A program made the translations under genes and the position numbers. Of a stretch of 64,000 nt of DNA, positions 60,129-64,000 are shown piece after piece. The first letter of the stretch is position 1. Each line of letters opens with the position of its first letter. The stretch spans positions 248,001 through 312,000 of the forward strand of contig NZ_KE384096.1 of assembly GCF_000423825.1 (NCBI RefSeq). The letters are read 5' to 3'. The notes beneath the pieces were generated by a model, which saw nothing but the letters and a program-made list of their open reading frames with translations, was not told the DNA's origin and did not search any database. This stretch comes from Thermithiobacillus tepidarius DSM 3134 (lineage in GTDB: Bacteria > Pseudomonadota > Gammaproteobacteria > Acidithiobacillales > Thermithiobacillaceae).

Positions 60129-61504
60129 AGATCAAGCGCTTTTACGCGGAAAACAGCCGGGAGGCCTTGCGCCAGGTGCGCGAAGCCCTGGGGCCGGACG
60201 CGATCATCCTTTCCAACCGGCAGGTGGAAGGCGGGGTCGAGATCATCACGGCCATCGACTTCGATGAAGATGCGCTGCTGGCGCAGGAAGAGGCTACCTG
60301 GGAGGCGCCGGATCCGACCTACGCCGCGTTGGCCAAGCGCGACGCCGTGCCCGCAACGCCGCAAGCGGAGGCACCCGCGCAGCCGGAGGCCGGCTTCGCT
60401 CGGCATCTCCAGGCTGCGCTCGCCCAGGGACGCGCCGAACCGGGCGCCTGCGAGCCGCCTGCCGCCGCCCCGCAGGCGCCCGAAGCGCCACAGCGGGCCG
60501 CGCCGCTGCGTGACGATGCCGAGGACGATACCCGGGCCACGGTGGCGGCCCTGAAAGGGGAGCTGGAGCAGATGCGCCGCTTGGTGGAGAGCCGCTTGGC
60601 GAAAGCGGAGCCGGCGCCTCAGGAGGCGGCGCCGGCCACCCCGCGCAGCAGCGGCGGCAGCTATGCCCTGATGCCGCTGATCCAGCTCGGCTTCACCACG
60701 CGCGTCGCGCGGCAGATCCTGGCCACCCTGAGCAGCCCGACCGAGCTGAGCCGCGAGGCGGCGTTGCAGGAGGTCCTGCGCCGCTTCATCGGCGAGCACC
60801 TGCCCCTGCCCGGGGAGAAGGTCGAACGCGGCGGCGTGCTCGCTCTCATGGGCCCCACCGGCGTCGGCAAGACCACCACCATCGCCAAACTGGCGGCGCG
60901 CTTCTCCCTCAAGTACGGCGCGGACCAGGTGGCGTTGCTGACGACCGACACCTACCGGATCGCCGGCACCGAACACTTGCGGGTCTATGGCCGCATCCTG
61001 GGAATTCCGGTGGAGGTGGTGCCGGACGGCGTGGCCCTGCAAGAGCGCCTCGACGCGCTGGCGCACAAGAAGCTGGTGCTCATCGATACGGTGGGCTTTT
61101 CGCCGCGGGATGAGCGCATCCAAAAGCAGCTGGCCATTTTGAGCGCCATGCGCCAGCGCGTGCAGCGGGTGCTGGTCATCAATGCCGCCGCCGGCCGTGC
61201 GCATCAGCAGTTCGTGCTGGACACTTACGGCAGCCAAGGGTTGGATGCCTGCATCATCAGCAAGGTGGACGAAACTCCCAAGCTGGGCGAGGTGCTGGAT
61301 CTGCTTTTGCAGCTGCGCCTTCCGGTCAGTTTCTACACGGACGGGCAGCGGGTGCCAGAGGATCTGCACCGTGCCGAAGTGCCCGCCCTCATGGATCTGC
61401 TCTTCCAGCCGATGCCCAAGGGGCGGCCGGAAGGCGGTGCCGAAGTCCGGGAACAGGCCCTGAGCTACGGCGACCGCCTGCGGTTGGCCGGCAACGCATT
61501 TTAA
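60125..61504 (+). CDS. flhF: Polar flagellum placement GTPase FlhF
   Basis: FlhF is an SRP-type GTPase that recruits early flagellar parts to the pole. The 459-residue protein has an N-terminal basic domain (MKIKRFYAENSREALRQVRE), an acidic, alanine/proline-rich linker and an NG domain with G1 GPTGVGKTTT (243-252), TTDTYRIAGTEHLR, LIDTVGFSPRD and SKVDE. Together with FleN it indicates polar flagellation. Confidence 0.96.
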   Translation: MKIKRFYAENSREALRQVREALGPDAIILSNRQVEGGVEIITAIDFDEDALLAQEEATWEAPDPTYAALAKRDAVPATPQAEAPAQPEAGFARHLQAALAQGRAEPGACEPPAAAPQAPEAPQRAAPLRDDAEDDTRATVAALKGELEQMRRLVESRLAKAEPAPQEAAPATPRSSGGSYALMPLIQLGFTTRVARQILATLSSPTELSREAALQEVLRRFIGEHLPLPGEKVERGGVLALMGPTGVGKTTTIAKLAARFSLKYGADQVALLTTDTYRIAGTEHLRVYGRILGIPVEVVPDGVALQERLDALAHKKLVLIDTVGFSPRDERIQKQLAILSAMRQRVQRVLVINAAAGRAHQQFVLDTYGSQGLDACIISKVDETPKLGEVLDLLLQLRLPVSFYTDGQRVPEDLHRAEVPALMDLLFQPMPKGRPEGGAEVREQALSYGDRLRLAGNAF

Positions 61505-61540
61505 GAAGTAACACTAACTCCTGCAGGGTAAAGAAAAACT

Positions 61541-62410
61541 ATGGATCAGGCAGAAGGGTTGAGGCGGATGCATAGCAGAAATCCCGTGCGCGTGATTGCC
61601 GTGGCCAGCGGCAAGGGCGGCGTGGGGAAGACCAACGTGGTGGCCAACCTGGCCATCGCCTTCGCCAAATCCGGCAAGAAGGTGATGGTGCTCGACGCGG
61701 ATCTGGGGCTCGGGAATCTGGATGTCCTGCTCGATCTGGCGCCGCGCTTCAATCTGGGGCATGTGGTGCGTGCCGAGAAGACCCTGCAGGAAGTGATGGT
61801 CGAGGGTCCGCACGGCATTGCGGTAGTGCCGGCCGCCAGCGGCATTCAGGCCATGGCCGAGCTGGATCTGCGGGCGCAGGCGGCGCTCATCCAGTCCTTC
61901 AGCGAGCTGACCATGCCCCTGGATGTGCTGCTGATCGACACGGCGGCCGGCATTTCGAGCAGTGTCATGACCTTCAGCCTGGCGGCCCAGGAGATCATCG
62001 TCGTCATCTCCAACGAGCCGACCTCCATCACCGATGCCTATGCCTTGATCAAGGTGCTGAGCCGCGACTACGGCCACCGACGCTTCCGGCTCCTGGCCAA
62101 CATGGTCCACGACGCCCAGGAAGGCCGCGCCCTCTACAGCAAGATCGCCCAGGTGGCGGACCGCTATCTGGACGTGTCGCTGGACTTCATGGGCATCATT
62201 CCCTTCGATCCCAAGCTGCGGCGCGCGGTCCAGTTCCAGCGCGCGGTGGTGGACGCCTTTCCCAATGCGCCGGCCAGTCTGGCCTTCAGCCGGCTCAGCG
62301 CCACCGTCGAGCGCTGGCCCAGGCCGGTGGGCAGCGGCGGGCGCCTGGAGTTCTTCATGGAGCGGCTGATCGCCGGCAGCCAGGCCCTGCTGGATCCGGT
62401 CCCCACATGA
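61541..62410 (+). CDS. fleN: Flagellar number regulator FleN (FlhG)
   Basis: FleN is a MinD-like ATPase that limits flagellar number and restrains FleQ. The 289-residue protein has the deviant Walker A GKGGVGKT (24-31), VMVLDADLGLGNLDVLLDL, LLIDTAAGISSSVM and IGIIPF-like MGIIPFDPKLRRAVQ. It starts at ATG 61541, 36 bases after flhF, and overlaps fliA by 4 bases. Confidence 0.95.
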   Translation: MDQAEGLRRMHSRNPVRVIAVASGKGGVGKTNVVANLAIAFAKSGKKVMVLDADLGLGNLDVLLDLAPRFNLGHVVRAEKTLQEVMVEGPHGIAVVPAASGIQAMAELDLRAQAALIQSFSELTMPLDVLLIDTAAGISSSVMTFSLAAQEIIVVISNEPTSITDAYALIKVLSRDYGHRRFRLLANMVHDAQEGRALYSKIAQVADRYLDVSLDFMGIIPFDPKLRRAVQFQRAVVDAFPNAPASLAFSRLSATVERWPRPVGSGGRLEFFMERLIAGSQALLDPVPT

Positions 62411-63189
62411 GCATCCCGCTTTTCAGCGCCCCGCATCGGGGCGACACCGAGGCGCTGGTCGCCCAGCACGCGCCCATGGTGCGCCGCCTGGCCTACCACA
62501 TGATGGCCAAGTTGCCGGCCAGCATCGCGGTGGACGATCTGATCCAGGCGGGCATGCTGGGCTTGCTGGATGCCGTGCAGCACTTCCAGTCCGGCCAGGG
62601 CGCGCAGTTCGAGACTTACGCCGTGCTGCGGGTGCGCGGCGCCATGCTCGACGAACTGCGTCAGCACGACTGGCTGCCGCGGCGCACCCGCCATAAGGCC
62701 CGCCAGGTCCAGCAAGCCATGCTGCAGCTGGAGCAGCGCCTGGGGCGGGCGCCCTCGTCGGAGGAAATCGCCGGCGCCCTGGGCATGAGCCTGAGTGATT
62801 ACCACGACGTGCTGATGGAGGCGCGCGGTGCCCAGGTGCTGCATCTGGAAGACCTGAGCGACAGCGAGGACGAGGATTTTCTCGGACGTCATCTCACCGA
62901 TGACAGCCCCAATCCCCATGAGACCCTGGAAGCGGTCAAGTTCCAGGCGGACCTCAAGGCGGCCATCGAGAACCTGCCCGCGCGCGAGCAGCTGGTGATC
63001 AGCCTCTACTATCAGGAAGAACTCAACCTGCGCGAAATCGGCGAGGTGCTGGAAGTGAGCGAATCCCGCGCCAGCCAGTTGCTGAGCCAGGCCACGCTGC
63101 GCCTGCGCGCCCGCATGCAGGGCTGGCTGGAGGGCAGCGTCGCCCCCCGGGGGCGGCGTGGTCCCAGAAAAAAGGCGTTGCCCACTTAA
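62407..63189 (+). CDS. fliA: Flagellar sigma factor FliA (sigma-28)
   Basis: FliA directs RNA polymerase to late flagellar promoters such as those found here before flgM, flagellin and cheR. The 260-residue protein has region 2 (DDLIQAGMLGLLDAVQHF; FETYAVLRVRGAMLDELR), region 3 and region 4 (LPAREQLVISLYYQEELNLREIGEVLEVSESRASQL in parts). The C-terminal tail is basic. Its stop codon lies inside the -35 element of the cheR promoter. Confidence 0.97.
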   Translation: MSIPLFSAPHRGDTEALVAQHAPMVRRLAYHMMAKLPASIAVDDLIQAGMLGLLDAVQHFQSGQGAQFETYAVLRVRGAMLDELRQHDWLPRRTRHKARQVQQAMLQLEQRLGRAPSSEEIAGALGMSLSDYHDVLMEARGAQVLHLEDLSDSEDEDFLGRHLTDDSPNPHETLEAVKFQADLKAAIENLPAREQLVISLYYQEELNLREIGEVLEVSESRASQLLSQATLRLRARMQGWLEGSVAPRGRRGPRKKALPT

Positions 63190-63212
63190 GTTTGCGGCTT
63201 TTGTGCCGTTAA
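63186..63212 (+). promoter_or_regulatory. Sigma-28 (FliA) promoter of cheR
   Basis: TTAAGTTT-N11-GCCGTTAA has the ideal spacer and matches the consensus with one difference in the -35. The -35 overlaps the fliA stop codon. The start is predicted near 63219. Confidence 0.82.
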
Positions 63213-63240
63213 TCCCTTCACCAGACAGCGCGATGCCAGG

Positions 63241-64000
63241 ATGATGCAGACCAAGAGACACCATGCCCTCAACGATGTGGCCTTTGCCCAGCTGCGCGAG
63301 CAGATCGAACGCCGCAGCGGCCTGCACTTCCCGGCGGAGAAAAAATACATCCTGGAAAACCGCCTGGGCCAGCGCCTCAAGGAACTCCAGCTGCCGAGCT
63401 TCGAAGCCTACGTTTCGCATCTGGAGACCCGCGGCGGGACGGATCCCGAGTGGGATGTCCTGCTGAATCTGGTGACGACGCGCGAAACTTATTTCTTCCG
63501 CGATCCCGCCCAGTTGACGCTCTTTGGCAAGGAGTTGCTGCCCCAGGTGATCCAGGACAAGAAGCGCCGTGGCGAGGGTGTGCTGCGCGTCCTGAGTGCC
63601 GCCTGTTCCTCGGGCGATGAAGTGTTCACGCTGGCCATTCTGCTGCAGGAGTACGGCATGTGGCCCATGGGCATGCGCTGGGAAGTGGGCGGCATCGACA
63701 TCTCGCCCAAGGCCATCGAACTGGCGGAAGAGGGGATTTACGGGCCCTATGCGTTGCGGCACGTCCCCGCCGAGCTGCTCGGCAAGTACTTCGAGGAGGT
63801 CCCGGGCCAGGGCATGCGGCCGATTGCCGCACTGCGCCAGCGGGTGCGCTTCCGGCGGGGAAATCTGATGGAGGCAAGCCAAGTGCGCAACCTGGGCATG
63901 GCCGATCTGATTTTTTGCCGCAACGTCCTGATCTACTTCGATGCGGCGGCCCGTGAAAAGATATTGGCGAATCTCGCGCAGAGCCTCAATCCCGGCGGCT
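63241..64000 (+). CDS. cheR: Chemotaxis protein methyltransferase CheR, 5' part
   Basis: CheR methylates glutamates of chemoreceptors with SAM. The gene runs off the window; 253 residues are seen. The N-terminal helical domain (FAQLREQIERRSGLHFP; YILENRLGQRL) is followed by RETYFFRDPAQ, the SAM motif SAACSSGDE and FCRNVLIYFD, close to the usual end. I start at ATG 63241; ATG 63244 is equally possible because the ribosome-binding site is weak. Confidence 0.93.
   Translation, partial: MMQTKRHHALNDVAFAQLREQIERRSGLHFPAEKKYILENRLGQRLKELQLPSFEAYVSHLETRGGTDPEWDVLLNLVTTRETYFFRDPAQLTLFGKELLPQVIQDKKRRGEGVLRVLSAACSSGDEVFTLAILLQEYGMWPMGMRWEVGGIDISPKAIELAEEGIYGPYALRHVPAELLGKYFEEVPGQGMRPIAALRQRVRFRRGNLMEASQVRNLGMADLIFCRNVLIYFDAAAREKILANLAQSLNPGG

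Overview
The window is a GC-rich (mid-60s percent by hand count of sampled lines) bacterial chromosome segment, almost fully coding. It joins a conserved housekeeping block to a nearly complete polar flagellum regulon. The gene order amiB-mutL-miaA-hfq-hflX-hflK-hflC-DUF2065-hisZ-purA, and the FleQ/FleS/FleR/FlhF/FleN set, are typical of Gammaproteobacteria in the broad sense. The FliW-CsrA pair is unusual for ordinary gammaproteobacteria, so an early-branching lineage (Acidithiobacillia-like, for example) is possible. That placement is inference. I saw no rRNA, tRNA, CRISPR array, insertion sequence or phage gene.

Layout. 1-10178: the end of a cell-wall amidase, mismatch repair (MutL with an endonuclease motif), tRNA modification (MiaA), Hfq, HflX, HflK/HflC, HisZ and PurA. 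10211-11022: a YcgR-like PilZ gene behind a sigma-54 promoter. 11017-13339 (minus strand): flgA-flgM-flgN-csrA-fliW. 13340-13748: a divergent control region with two sigma-54 promoters and a FleQ-like box. 13749-24452: rod, hook, ring and junction genes flgB to flgL, with a second FlgN-like chaperone before flgK. 24493-29960: a complete CMP-pseudaminic acid pathway (pseB, pseC, pseF, a pseG-pseH fusion, pseI). 30075-36126: a methyltransferase and a 1595-residue multi-domain glycosyltransferase. 36196-41250: flagellin, flaG, fliD, fliS and an atypical PilZ-like gene. 41251-45490: fleQ and fleSR. 45578-52266: fliE to fliK. 52455-63189: fliLMNOPQR, flhB, flhA, flhF, fleN, fliA. 63205 to the end: cheR, cut by the window edge.

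How the parts fit. A sigma-70-type promoter with an overlapping FleQ-like box precedes fleQ. Sigma-54-type promoters (GG, 10 bases, GC) precede the PilZ gene, flgA, flgB, fleSR, fliE and fliL. Sigma-28-type promoters precede flgM, flagellin and cheR. This is a Pseudomonas/Vibrio-style hierarchy. On top of it lies a post-transcriptional layer. csrA and fliW overlap each other in the flgM operon, and the flagellin mRNA leader carries a hairpin with GGA in a hexaloop and a second ACAGGA site on the Shine-Dalgarno. This is the design of the FliW-CsrA-Hag homeostasis switch known from Bacillus subtilis, here embedded in a FleQ/sigma-54 regulon. The pse cluster and the large glycosyltransferase, placed directly before flagellin, suggest a glycosylated filament whose sugar transferase is not a recognisable Maf protein.
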